Positions 36,628 through 46,200 of a stretch of 64,000 nucleotides of DNA are shown piece after piece (the stretch's first letter is position 1; each line of letters begins with the position of its first letter). The DNA is from an uncultured Verrucomicrobiae bacterium (GTDB taxonomy: Bacteria > Verrucomicrobiota > Verrucomicrobiia > Limisphaerales > UBA1096), in the NCBI GenBank assembly GCA_937770485.1, contig CALJHX010000002.1, positions 115,136 to 179,135 on the forward strand, read 5' to 3'. Under the pieces are notes generated by a model. That model had not been told where the DNA came from and did not search any database. It saw nothing but the letters and a program-made list of their open reading frames with translations. Made by a program: the position numbers and the translations under genes.

Positions 36628-38121
36628 TTACACTTTTTCCGGGACGACGTAGGGGGCCCGGTAGTTGTTCTTGACGTACTTGTTGGCCTTTTCGGAGTGT
36701 GCGCCCACGAAGCGTTCCTTCTCGTTGCTGTATGTCAGCCATGGGCTCAGGACCGGCTTGTCCTTCTTCAGGTCGACCTCGTTTGCGTGGAGGTGCTTGA
36801 GCATTTGGTTCAGCGTCTCGACGCCTTCCTCCGAATGACCTTTGACTCGTTCGCGGATTTCATCAACTGATGATCCTTTCCCGACCCGGTGGGCGACGTT
36901 GGCCTGGTGGATCATTACGGCGCCGAGATGGCCGTCGAGGATGTCGGCATTGAGGTCGTCGGATTTGCGGGAGCGCACCGCCTTCAGGAAGTTGGGAACG
37001 TGGTTCCGGCCGCCGTCGCCCTTGAACTGCCGGATCTTCTTGCCGTCGTTGTCGAAGGCCCAGCCACCACCCCGGGTGACGTTGTAAAAGCCGTTCTCGC
37101 ACTTGACGATGTTGGTGAATTTGACGCCCTGACCGAACCGCCTGTAAACGGACACGCCGCGCCGGCCGCGGTTGTCTTTGTCGTGCGGCATGTCGCGAAT
37201 CTCGAGCACTAGTGGAACCTTGTAGTCGTACAACGCGAAGTGTGTGTTGGGGGTTTCGCCATCGTCATCCCATGCGAACCGGCCACCGACGCTCATGACG
37301 CGCTTCGGCACATCGGTCATGCCGAGGAGATGGCGAATGTCATCCGAGTTGTGCGGTGCGATATTGCCCATGTCGCCGTTGCCGTAGGCCCATATCCAAT
37401 GCCAGTCGTAGTGCAATCTTTTTCGCATCAACGGGCCTTTCGGGCCGGGGCCGCACCACAGGTCGTAATCGATGCCGGCGGGGATCGGGGTGGGGGTGGT
37501 TACCTTGCCGATTGGCTCGCGGTGGCGGTACCACAGCGAGTGAACCCACTGGACTGCACCGAGTGTTCCCTTGCGGATATCCTCTGCGGCGTGGATGAGC
37601 GCTGGGTCGGACCGCTGCTGTGTGCCGGCCTGCACGATCCGGTTGTACTTGCGGGCGGCTTCTATGGATTTCCGGCCCTCCCAGATGCAGTGGCTGACCG
37701 GTTTCTCGACGTAAACATCCTTGCCTGCCTGGCAGGCCATCACTGTAAGGAGGGCGTGCCAGTGGTTGGGCGTGGCGATGACGACGACATCCACGTCCGG
37801 GCGATCCAGGATGTGACGGAAATCCTGATGCTGCCTGTAGCGAGCATCGACGTTGGCGCCCTGCTTGGCCAGTGTGTTTTTGAGATGGTTCTCGGCACTG
37901 TTCATGTGGGCCTTGTCGGGATCACTGATGCCGACGATCCGAACACCCGGCTTGGTGGCGAAGTCGCGCAGATGACTTGTCCCCTTGCCACCGCAGCCGA
38001 TGATGGCGACGCGGACATCCGAGTTGGCACCCAGCACGCGGTGGGTGGGAAGGGTCATCGCGGCGCCTGCAAACAGGGAGCGTTCCACAAAACTCCTACG
38101 GGTGATTTTATTTTCAGTCAT
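36628..38121 (-). CDS. Gfo/Idh/MocA-family oxidoreductase, exported
   Basis: A 497-residue oxidoreductase, first of four of this family in 6.4 kb. Tat-like signal: KITRRSFVERSLFAGAAMTL. Rossmann motif VAIIGCGGKGTSHLRD, EKP motif YVEKPVSHCIW, C-terminal GNIAPHNSDDIRHLLGM region. About 450-500 residues long and exported, as usual for the PVC subfamily related to alpha-N-acetylgalactosaminidase-type GH109 and 3-keto-sugar forming dehydrogenases. The substrate is not predictable. It is divergent from the gene at 38512, with 390 bases between them that hold both promoters and a palindrome. Confidence 0.9.
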   Translation of the reverse strand: MTENKITRRSFVERSLFAGAAMTLPTHRVLGANSDVRVAIIGCGGKGTSHLRDFATKPGVRIVGISDPDKAHMNSAENHLKNTLAKQGANVDARYRQHQDFRHILDRPDVDVVVIATPNHWHALLTVMACQAGKDVYVEKPVSHCIWEGRKSIEAARKYNRIVQAGTQQRSDPALIHAAEDIRKGTLGAVQWVHSLWYRHREPIGKVTTPTPIPAGIDYDLWCGPGPKGPLMRKRLHYDWHWIWAYGNGDMGNIAPHNSDDIRHLLGMTDVPKRVMSVGGRFAWDDDGETPNTHFALYDYKVPLVLEIRDMPHDKDNRGRRGVSVYRRFGQGVKFTNIVKCENGFYNVTRGGGWAFDNDGKKIRQFKGDGGRNHVPNFLKAVRSRKSDDLNADILDGHLGAVMIHQANVAHRVGKGSSVDEIRERVKGHSEEGVETLNQMLKHLHANEVDLKKDKPVLSPWLTYSNEKERFVGAHSEKANKYVKNNYRAPYVVPEKV

Positions 38122-38511
38122 GATTTATTTGTTCTCTGTTTGATCGATTAAACTTGTGCGTCCAGACGGCAATGCTAGCTGTCTATATTCAGAAAACAAT
38201 CCATTTGTGCCGGTCCGGCCAGCGCCAAAACCAAGCGCTTGGCCAAGCAGAGAGATTAAGTGAGCGGTCAGCGGTTGGAAGGGGCGAGGGGTGGGAAATC
38301 AAAGATCAAACCAGGAATGTCGTAGTCGTAAGCCGAAAAGAGAAGAGCACCATTTCCTATCTGCGGTTCTCTGTGTTTAATTCCTAGTAAAACCGAGCAC
38401 CGCGGTGAGCCGGCTGACTTCCTCACTCGCTACTTTTGACTTGAGGGCAAGTGCCGGGCCGGGTAAGTTCGCTTTCATTCAGCAGCTTTTGAAGCCATCA
38501 ATATAAACAAA
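38122..38511. other. Divergent promoter region with palindrome
   Basis: 390 bases between two divergent oxidoreductase genes. A 77-codon frame at 38154-38387 lacks coding character and is rejected. It contains AAGCGCTTGGCCAAGCAG around 38236, a near-perfect copy of the iterated palindrome, placed about 115 bases upstream of one start and 265 of the other. No operator or box could be recognised. Confidence 0.5.
38236..38249. repeat. Iterated palindrome, 12-mer core
   Basis: CGCTTGGCCAAGCA in the divergent spacer between two oxidoreductase genes; the only 12-mer in the 23.6-43.8 kb desert. Confidence 0.88.
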
Positions 38512-39861
38512 ATGAAACGCCGTACGTTTTTACTCAACTCAGCCTCGACTGCATTCGGATTTCAGGTTGTGTCCAGCCATGTGCTGAGGGCAGCCGAAGG
38601 GCAGAACACTCCCAACAACAAGATTCGCATTGCGGCCATCGGCTGTGGCGGGCGTGGAGGAGCCGACCTCGGCGCAATGGCCGGGGAAGACATCGTGGCG
38701 TTGTGCGATGTGGACGACCGGCGTGCCGCCGGGTCTTTCAAGAAATTTCCTAAGGCCAAGCGCTTCAAGGATTTCCGGAAGATGTACGATGCCGTCGGCG
38801 ATCAGATTGACGCTGTGTTGGTGGCGACGCCGGATCACACGCATGCAGTCGCCATCATGGGGGCGATCGGGCGAGGTAAACATGTTTACTCGGAGAAGCC
38901 GCTGGCACATTCGGTCGCCGAGGTGCGCACATTGCGTGCGGCTGCCCTGCAGAAAAAGGTAATCACGCAGGTTGGCAACCAGGGGCATTCCTCAGATCAT
39001 ATCCGCTTTTTTTGTGAGCTCATCTGGGCGGGCGCGATTGGGCAGGTCTCCGAGGTGCATGCGGGGTGCGATGCCTTCAAGAATGTCTACTGCCAGATTG
39101 GCAAACAGATTGCGCTGCAAGCCGAGGAACACGAGGTGCCCGAGGGGCTGGACTGGAATCAGTGGCTTGGCCCTGCCGCCGCGCGCGCCTATCAACCAGC
39201 TTATTTGCCGTTTAACTGGCGCGGTTATTCCGCTTTTGGCAGTGGCTGCATTGGCGACTGGATTTGTCATGTGCTTGACCCGTCCTACTGGGCGCTTGAC
39301 CTTGGGATGCCCACCGCGATCAAGGCGGACACGAAAGGTTATGACCCGGTGAAGCACAAAGAGTTTTATCCCAAGGGCGCAAAGATCACTTATGAATTTC
39401 CGGCCAAGGGGGATCGCGGCCCAGTGAAGGTGGTCTGGTATGACGGCGATTATTCCATTCCGAGGCCGGACGAACTCAAGAATGAAAAGCGCAAAGTGGT
39501 CGGCACCGGTGCGGTCGTGGTGGGTGACAAGGGCAAGATCATGCACGGCTCGCATGGGGCAGGGGGCTGTCGAATTATCCCCGAGGCGAAGATGAGGGAG
39601 TTCGGTAAGCCAGATCAGAAGATACCACGTGTGCGCGGCTCTCATCAGAACAACTGGCTCGAGGCTGTCCGGAACAACCAACAGGCCGACTCACCATTCG
39701 AGTATGGGGGCGCGCTGTCGGAGATCGGCTTGTTGGGGATGATCGCTATCCAGCGCAGCGGCGTGCGGTTGGAGTGGAATGACAAGGCGATGAAATTCAC
39801 CAACGACGACGCGGCGAACAAACTCGTCAACCCCCCGTACCGCGCGGGCTGGAAGATTTAA
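38512..39861 (+). CDS. Gfo/Idh/MocA-family oxidoreductase, exported
   Basis: A 449-residue protein with Tat-like signal (MKRRTFLLNSASTAFGFQVV). Rossmann motif IAAIGCGGRGGADLGAM; catalytic Lys in YSEKPLAHS; GSGCIGDWICHVLDPSYWAL carries the active-site Asp/His region. The AEEHEVPEGLDWNQWLGPA block is the standard 'LDWDLWLGPA' motif of this subfamily. The gene is the only plus-strand member of the four-gene oxidoreductase block. It probably works in the periplasm on a sugar or sugar acid. Confidence 0.9.
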   Translation: MKRRTFLLNSASTAFGFQVVSSHVLRAAEGQNTPNNKIRIAAIGCGGRGGADLGAMAGEDIVALCDVDDRRAAGSFKKFPKAKRFKDFRKMYDAVGDQIDAVLVATPDHTHAVAIMGAIGRGKHVYSEKPLAHSVAEVRTLRAAALQKKVITQVGNQGHSSDHIRFFCELIWAGAIGQVSEVHAGCDAFKNVYCQIGKQIALQAEEHEVPEGLDWNQWLGPAAARAYQPAYLPFNWRGYSAFGSGCIGDWICHVLDPSYWALDLGMPTAIKADTKGYDPVKHKEFYPKGAKITYEFPAKGDRGPVKVVWYDGDYSIPRPDELKNEKRKVVGTGAVVVGDKGKIMHGSHGAGGCRIIPEAKMREFGKPDQKIPRVRGSHQNNWLEAVRNNQQADSPFEYGGALSEIGLLGMIAIQRSGVRLEWNDKAMKFTNDDAANKLVNPPYRAGWKI

Positions 39862-40005
39862 GGGTTTCCGGGTCTCGGTATTCAAGTTGGAACAAGGATT
39901 TTCACGGGTTGCGGGGTCAGTTTTTAATCCTTTCAATCCGCGTTTATGAGTGCCCCGTTCTCCCTCAATTGTTCGCGTTGATTCGTGTCCATTCGGGGTT
40001 CCCAC

Positions 40006-40038
40006 AAAAAAACCCGGCGCAGCGCTTGGCTGGCCGGG
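40006..40038 (-). terminator. Intrinsic terminator of the 40069 oxidoreductase gene
   Basis: On the minus strand CCCGGC pairs with GCCGGG (plus-strand 40013-40018 and 40033-40038) and is followed by a run of seven T (plus-strand A run, 40006-40012). The 14-base loop contains CGCTTGGC, half of the iterated palindrome. It lies 30 bases after the stop of the minus-strand gene. It may also end plus-strand transcription from the convergent gene. Confidence 0.75.
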
Positions 40039-40068
40039 TGGTTCCCGTGAGCTTTTGGGAGATAGTTG

Positions 40069-41454
40069 CTAGATGCTGTAGCCGTTCAGATAGTCCCGCT
40101 TGACGTATTGTGCTGCCTCTGGGGTGTTGGGCGACTTCATATTCGGGCCGTCCCATTCCATCTTCTTCTTGCCGACCCGCAGGGCGATACAGCCGAGCAG
40201 AATGATCTCGGTCAGGTAAGCGGCGTTGTCAAAATTCGAGTACGCAGCGCGTCCTCCATTCATCATGTCGAACCATTCCTGATTGTGTCCTGGTGATTTC
40301 CAGAAATTATCCGCTATGGCCTGATCTGCTCCATGTTTTCTACTGTCTTTGAATTTTTTCTCATCATTCAGCGCGACATAGTAACGCGAACCGTAGTCGT
40401 CCGGCGTGTAGATTTGGCCCTTGGTGCCAATCAGTAAACAACCACTGCCCCGGATGTTACCGAAGGTGCTGTTGATTTTTGAGGCTATATCCTTGTTGGG
40501 TTGGTTTTGCCCTCCATCCTTTTTGCCGTCGTACCACCAGAATTTCAACGGAACCATTCCATCACGAGCAGGAAATTCAAAACGAAGTCGGGAGTTGAGT
40601 GGATAGGTCTCATTATTCATTGGGGAGAAATCTTCCGCCTCGATCACATCTGGGTATCCCATCTTGAGAGCGCGGAAAGGCATGTTGACGGTATGGCAGG
40701 CCATGTCGCCCAGCGCCCCGGTGCCGTATGCCTGCCAGCCACGCCATTTAAACGTATGATAAACCCCTTTCTTGTATGGCCGATGTTCTGCCGGACCCTG
40801 CCAAATGTTCCAGTCAAGATTTTCCGGGATTGGGTCCGCGCCTTTTGGCCGATCAATGCCTTGTGGCCAGACGGGCCGGTTTGACCATACATGTAATTCG
40901 GTGACATCGCCGATGATCCCGGATTGAATCACCTGCACTGCGCGTCGCAATCCACTTCCAGCACTGCCTTGATTCCCCATCTGCGTGGCTACTTTTTGTT
41001 CCTTGGCCACCTTGCGCATGAGTCGTGCCTCGTAGACGGATTGGGTGAGCGGTTTTTGGACGTACACATGCTTACCCATCTTCATGGCAGTGATGCCGGC
41101 GACGGCGTGCATATGGTCAGGGGTAGACACCGAGACGGCGTCAATGGACTTGCCCATCTTGTCCAACATCTTGCGGTAGTCTTGGAATGTGGCAGCTCCG
41201 GGATATTTTTGGCCACGAGACCGAAGTGTGTTTAGATCCACGTCGCACAGTGCGACAATATTGCCACCGCAACGCGCATTGTTATCCGTGTCACTGCTGC
41301 CCTTGCCGCCTGCGCCTATGGCAGCGACATTGATTTTGCTGTTTAGGTTCTGGCCTCTGAGGATAAAGGGGCCAAATGCTGCGGCACCCAATGCTGCCGA
41401 GGAGTGTGAGATGAACTTGCGGCGTGATAGCTCATTCTGTGGAGTCTTTGTCAT
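40069..41454 (-). CDS. Gfo/Idh/MocA-family oxidoreductase, exported
   Basis: A 461-residue oxidoreductase with Tat-like signal (LSRRKFISHSSAALGAAAFG). Rossmann motif VAAIGAGGKGSSDTDNN; the catalytic Lys motif is YVQKPLTQS, where Gln replaces Glu of EKP. The C-terminal part contains GTGALGDMACHTVNMPFRAL with the conserved Asp/His. Length and layout match the neighbouring paralogues, but identity looks low, suggesting old divergence rather than recent tandem duplication. Same strand as 41679, separated by about 225 bases of AT-rich spacer with half-palindromes. Confidence 0.9.
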   Translation of the reverse strand: MTKTPQNELSRRKFISHSSAALGAAAFGPFILRGQNLNSKINVAAIGAGGKGSSDTDNNARCGGNIVALCDVDLNTLRSRGQKYPGAATFQDYRKMLDKMGKSIDAVSVSTPDHMHAVAGITAMKMGKHVYVQKPLTQSVYEARLMRKVAKEQKVATQMGNQGSAGSGLRRAVQVIQSGIIGDVTELHVWSNRPVWPQGIDRPKGADPIPENLDWNIWQGPAEHRPYKKGVYHTFKWRGWQAYGTGALGDMACHTVNMPFRALKMGYPDVIEAEDFSPMNNETYPLNSRLRFEFPARDGMVPLKFWWYDGKKDGGQNQPNKDIASKINSTFGNIRGSGCLLIGTKGQIYTPDDYGSRYYVALNDEKKFKDSRKHGADQAIADNFWKSPGHNQEWFDMMNGGRAAYSNFDNAAYLTEIILLGCIALRVGKKKMEWDGPNMKSPNTPEAAQYVKRDYLNGYSI

Positions 41455-41678
41455 TTTAAGTATATTTTTGGATAAATGAAAACACCGGGAAAAATCAACA
41501 TGATAATTCCTTAAAAGGAAAAACTATCGACTCGCCGCGGGAAAAAACAGAAAAAACTTGCCCAAGTGCGTAGTTTCGGATGGTGCTCGGATCGAACTTT
41601 TGGTCAAGCGCTTGGTCAAGGCGCAAAGAAAGCAACGTCAAGGGACGTGACTTTTGTGATTTGCTTGCAGCCAGTGGC

Positions 41679-43019
41679 TTAAGCCGGGTAGTTCAGAGGC
41701 TGAACCTCCTGCCCAGTGCCGGTTGTGATCTTCCGGCTTTTTTCGTCAAATAACAGTGTCAGGCTCATCCGCTCGGACATCTCAGCCAGCGAGATGACCA
41801 CCTGGGCGCGCATTGAGAGGTCGATGTTGCCCTTGGTTTCGCCGCCGTTGCGGATGACGTCGAACCAGTCGGCGTGCTCGGCGACGAAGTCCGCCCCGCT
41901 AGGCTTGAGTCCGCTGAAGCTCTCCGGGTCGATCTCGTCGCCGAATGGGGTCTCCGGCTTAAGGTCGACTTTGTCGCCGCCGAAGTAGAGTGTGCCGTGG
42001 TGACCGCGCAGCATCTCCGGCAGGCCCTGCTGGTTCACTGTGCTGCCGACGACCATCAGCGTGTAGCCGCTCGGGAAGTTGGCGAGCACCTGCGTGTTGT
42101 CCGGCACGTCGCGGTCGGTGCTGATCTCTTTCGTGCCAAGGCAAGCGACGCGGTTTGGGAATTCCGGGTTGCCGCTGGCGATCATCAACGGATGAATCTT
42201 GTGCGCGAGCAAATCACCGAGGATGCCGCAGCAGTAGTGATTGTATTTGCGCCACCGGAAAAAGTGGTCGGCGTTGAACGGGCGCGTGCCGGTGCTGCCG
42301 AGCCAGCGTTTCCAGTCGACACTCGAGTCGGTGAGCTTCGGGTTGATGGTGTAGTTCCACTCGCCCTTGGGGCTATTGCGGCAGTAGGAGGATTGGCCTA
42401 GCACGAGTGGTCCGATCATGCCGTCGCGAACCAACTGCGCCGCTTTGTGCCATTTTTTTTCAAGGCAAAATACCGCGCCGATCTGCATCACTCGCTTGGT
42501 TCTCTTGCAGGTGTCGTACACGTCGAACCCTTCGCTGAGGTAGCGGGTCATCGGCTTTTCGATCAGCACGTGCTTGCCTGCCTCCATCGACTCAATTGCC
42601 ACCGGCGCGTGCCAGTGGTCCACCGTGGCTATTACGACTGCGTCGATGTCCTTACGCTCGAGCAGTTTTCGGTGGTCGTTGTAGACATTGCCCGACTTGA
42701 CGCCCATGAACTCCTGTGCGCGGTCGCGGTACTCGGAGAACACGTCGCACGCCGCAGTCGCCTGCACGTTGTGCTTGGCGTCGTTGTTTTTGATTTGGCG
42801 AACGTGCGTGTTGAAGCCCTGGTTGCCCACGCCGACGAAGCCTACGTTGATGCGGTCGTTGGCCCCGATCACCCGGCCGGTTGAGGGTGCCTGATTTTGG
42901 CCGTAAACCGGCGTCTTGATGATGCTGCCCGCACCCGTCACGGCGGTGGCAGCTGCAGCCTGCTTGATGAATGTGCGCCGGGAGCTGCCCGCTGCCGATT
43001 GGTCTTTAAGTTGGCTCAT
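41679..43019 (-). CDS. Gfo/Idh/MocA-family oxidoreductase, exported
   Basis: The start at ATG 43019 gives MSQLKDQSAAGSSRRTFIKQ, a normal Tat-like signal; an in-frame start at 43175 would add 52 residues without character. Rossmann motif VGFVGVGNQGFNTHV, EKP motif LIEKPMTRY, C-terminal YNHYCCGILGDLLAHKIHPLMI with the active-site region. The PQ-like end TTGTGQEVQPLNYPA is typical of this group. The start is 182 bases from the divergent start of the WD40/cytochrome gene, so a shared regulatory region is likely. Confidence 0.9.
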   Translation of the reverse strand: MSQLKDQSAAGSSRRTFIKQAAAATAVTGAGSIIKTPVYGQNQAPSTGRVIGANDRINVGFVGVGNQGFNTHVRQIKNNDAKHNVQATAACDVFSEYRDRAQEFMGVKSGNVYNDHRKLLERKDIDAVVIATVDHWHAPVAIESMEAGKHVLIEKPMTRYLSEGFDVYDTCKRTKRVMQIGAVFCLEKKWHKAAQLVRDGMIGPLVLGQSSYCRNSPKGEWNYTINPKLTDSSVDWKRWLGSTGTRPFNADHFFRWRKYNHYCCGILGDLLAHKIHPLMIASGNPEFPNRVACLGTKEISTDRDVPDNTQVLANFPSGYTLMVVGSTVNQQGLPEMLRGHHGTLYFGGDKVDLKPETPFGDEIDPESFSGLKPSGADFVAEHADWFDVIRNGGETKGNIDLSMRAQVVISLAEMSERMSLTLLFDEKSRKITTGTGQEVQPLNYPA

Positions 43020-43201
43020 GATAATTGTCCTATCGTCTTTCGCCACCCTAGAGATTTTTATTGGCAAGTCAAAGCCCGAGATGAATTCCAGGGCTATTTT
43101 TTTCGTCCTGACCGACGAATGGAGCCGTTGGCCATTCACGAGCCTCGCCCAAAAACAGCTTTCCATCAGGCGCAAAAAAAGAGACCTTCCCGTAACTTGA
43201 A

Positions 43202-46200
43202 ATGAAATATCAGATGCTGACCACGTTGTTGGCCTGGGGTTTGATCCCGGACGTAATGCCGATCAGTGCCTCGGGGCAACCGGCGGGACTTGAGGTCGCC
43301 GTGTTGAACCGCGACAAGCCGGTTGATTTTGCCCTAGAGATTCTGCCGATCCTCCGGAAGAACTGCCTCGCCTGCCACAATGCCAGGGACACCGATGGCG
43401 ATCTCAATCTCGAGACCCCCGCTACCATCGCCAAGGGCGGGGAGAGCGGCGCGGTGGTCGTTCCCGGCAAAGCCGCCGAAAGCCTGTTGATGCGCCACGT
43501 CCGGCAGATCGAGAAACCGTTCATGCCTCCCCGCCGAAACAAAGTCAGTGCCAAAAAACTCACGCCCCGCCAGCTTGGCCTCGTCGAGTCATGGATCGAT
43601 GAGGGCGCCAATGGAGAGGTGGCGCAAGTGGCGTCGGAACTGAAATGGCGGCCCATTTCTTTCGCTCGCGCCCCTATTTATGCCACTGCGATTTCGCCCG
43701 ATGGCCAATACGCCGCCGCGGGACGCGGCGGCCAGATTTCCGTATACCACCTGCCGACCGGCCGCCTGGCAGCACGCCTTGCTGACCCCGGCTTGGCCAA
43801 GGGCAATCCCGGCACCACCGCCTTGGCGCATCGCGACGTTGTGCAGTCGCTGTCGTTCAGCCCCGATGGCCAAACCCTGGCTTCCGGAGGGTATCGCGTG
43901 GCCAAGCTTTGGAGGCTACAACCGCCATCAGTGAACGGACTGCTGAACCTGCTGCCGGGCGGCGAGAAGGTCTCGGCGATCGGCGTAGCGCCTGGCCAAG
44001 CGCGCGTGGTCGTCGCCGGCTCGGCCGGCGGCGTTCAGGCGATCGATCTCCAAAGCAGGATGCCGCTTTGGCGCGATCAAGTCCCAGGTCAAGCCGCCAG
44101 GCAACTAGCGGTGTCGCCCAGCGGCAACCGCGTCGCCGTGCTGTTCGCCGACGGCCGGGTGCGCACCTGGGAAACGGCGACCGGCGAGCGCATCACTCGC
44201 GAGTCTTCGCCGATGGCCGCGCAAGCCATCACCTGGCTGAACGACGGGGAACTCGCCACGGCACATCCCGGCGGCGCGCTCAAGATTTGGGCTGCTATCA
44301 ACCCCGGCAAAGTCGTGAACGAATGGAAACCGGGTGGCGACATCACGGCGCTGGCGGCGTTACCTGGTGGCGCAAAAGTGTTGCTCGGCCGCACCGACAA
44401 CAAATTGGTCGTACTCAACGTCGGGGACGGCAAAGAGGAAAAGGAAATTGACCACGGCGCGCCGATCACAGGTTTGCGGGTTCGGGCCGATGGCAAACAG
44501 GTCGCGACACTCGGCGGCCCAACGGCGAGACTCTGGGACACGGACAAGTGGGAATCTACGGCTCTATTACAAGGCTATCCGCTCGCCGCCGAGACGGTGG
44601 CAAAGGCTGAGCAGACGTTGGCATTCGTGAAGGCCGAGGTCGGCTACCACAAGGCCAGTGTCGGGGGCAAAGAAAAGGATCTGAAAAAGGACAACGACGC
44701 AGCGAAGAAGGCAACGGAAGCCCTGGCCAAGCACGAAAAAAACTTGGCCGACAAAACAAAGGAAAAAACCAACGCCGAGGCCGACCTGAAAAAACTAGCC
44801 GAAGAAATCGCTGCGCTGCCAGAACAAACCGAGATCGCAACAAAAGCCAAGGCCGAGGCCGAGGCTGCCTTGAAGGCGGAGCAGGGGCTTGCCGCAAAAG
44901 CAAAGGACGCATTGGCCAAGGCCAGCGAGGCCAAGGCTCAAGCCGCTGCCGCCAAGGTCAAGCTGTCCGCCGAGTTTATGCAGCTTGGCTCAGCCGCGCA
45001 AAATGCCACGCAACTCGCGGCGGAAGCGCGCGCCGTCTCAGGGAAAGCCAAGGACGATAAAACCTTGGCGACGCAGGCCGAGGCCGTCGCCGCCTTGGCC
45101 AAGCGCAAGGTCTACGAGTTCGAGGCCGCGCTTGATCTATACGCGCCGACCAAGCAGCAACTGGCCAAGGCGGAAACAGGACTGCAAACTGCGACACAAT
45201 CGCTCGTTGCCGCCGAGGCAAGAGTGAAACCTGCAGTGGCCGCACTCGACGGCAAAACCAAAGCCTTGGCCGCACTCGAGGAACGCAAAAAGAAAACGCC
45301 GGAGGAAAAGAAGAATATCGATAAAAAAATCGCTGACGCCGGGGGCGCAATGGACAAAGCCAGGCTCGAGATCGACTTGGCCAAGTCGGAAGTCGGCTTC
45401 ACCGGAAAGAACGTAAAAACCGCTGAGGCGAGCTTGGAAAAAGCCAGGGTCGAGCAGACCGAGGCCGGTAAGCTACCCGCTGAGCGTGAAGCCGCACTCG
45501 CCGAGGCCAAGTTGATTGCGGCTGCCGGGATGCAGGATTGCCTCGACGCCATGTACTCCGTCGCTGGATCTCTGGTTTACACGCTGTCCATCGACGGCCG
45601 GGTTCAGGCTTGGGCGACTGCCACCGGCGCTCGTTCGCATCCCGTTGCGCCGGCCGGCCGGCCGGCGCAGTTCATTCGGCTTTTAAGCGATGGACGATTG
45701 GCCCTGGCTGGAGGCTCGCCGGAGATGGCAGTGTTGGAGCCGGAGCCGGTATGGTCATTGGCGCAGTCGATCGGCGGCGGCGGTGACGACTCGCCGATTG
45801 AGGATCGCGTGATCGCGCTCGACTTCAGCCCCGACGGCCAATGGCTGGCCACCGGCGGCGGCTTCCCGTCGCGAGGCGGTGAGATTTACATTTGGAACGT
45901 GGAGGACGGCTCGGAAGTATTGCGAATCCCTGAGGCACACAGCGACACGGTCTGTTCGCTAGTTTTTTCGCCGGACGGTAGCCGGCTGGCCTCTGGTGGC
46001 AGCGACCGCTTCGCTCGTATTTTCGAGACAAACCGGGGCAGTGAACTCCGTGCGCTGGAGGGGCACACAGGCCATGTGCTAGGCGTGAGTTGGCAGCGAA
46101 ACGGCCGGGTACTGGCCAGCGTCGGTGCGGACAAGGCTGTGAAAATATGGAACATTCTCAACGGCGAACAAAAGAAATCGTTCGGGGGCTTCAAAAAGGA

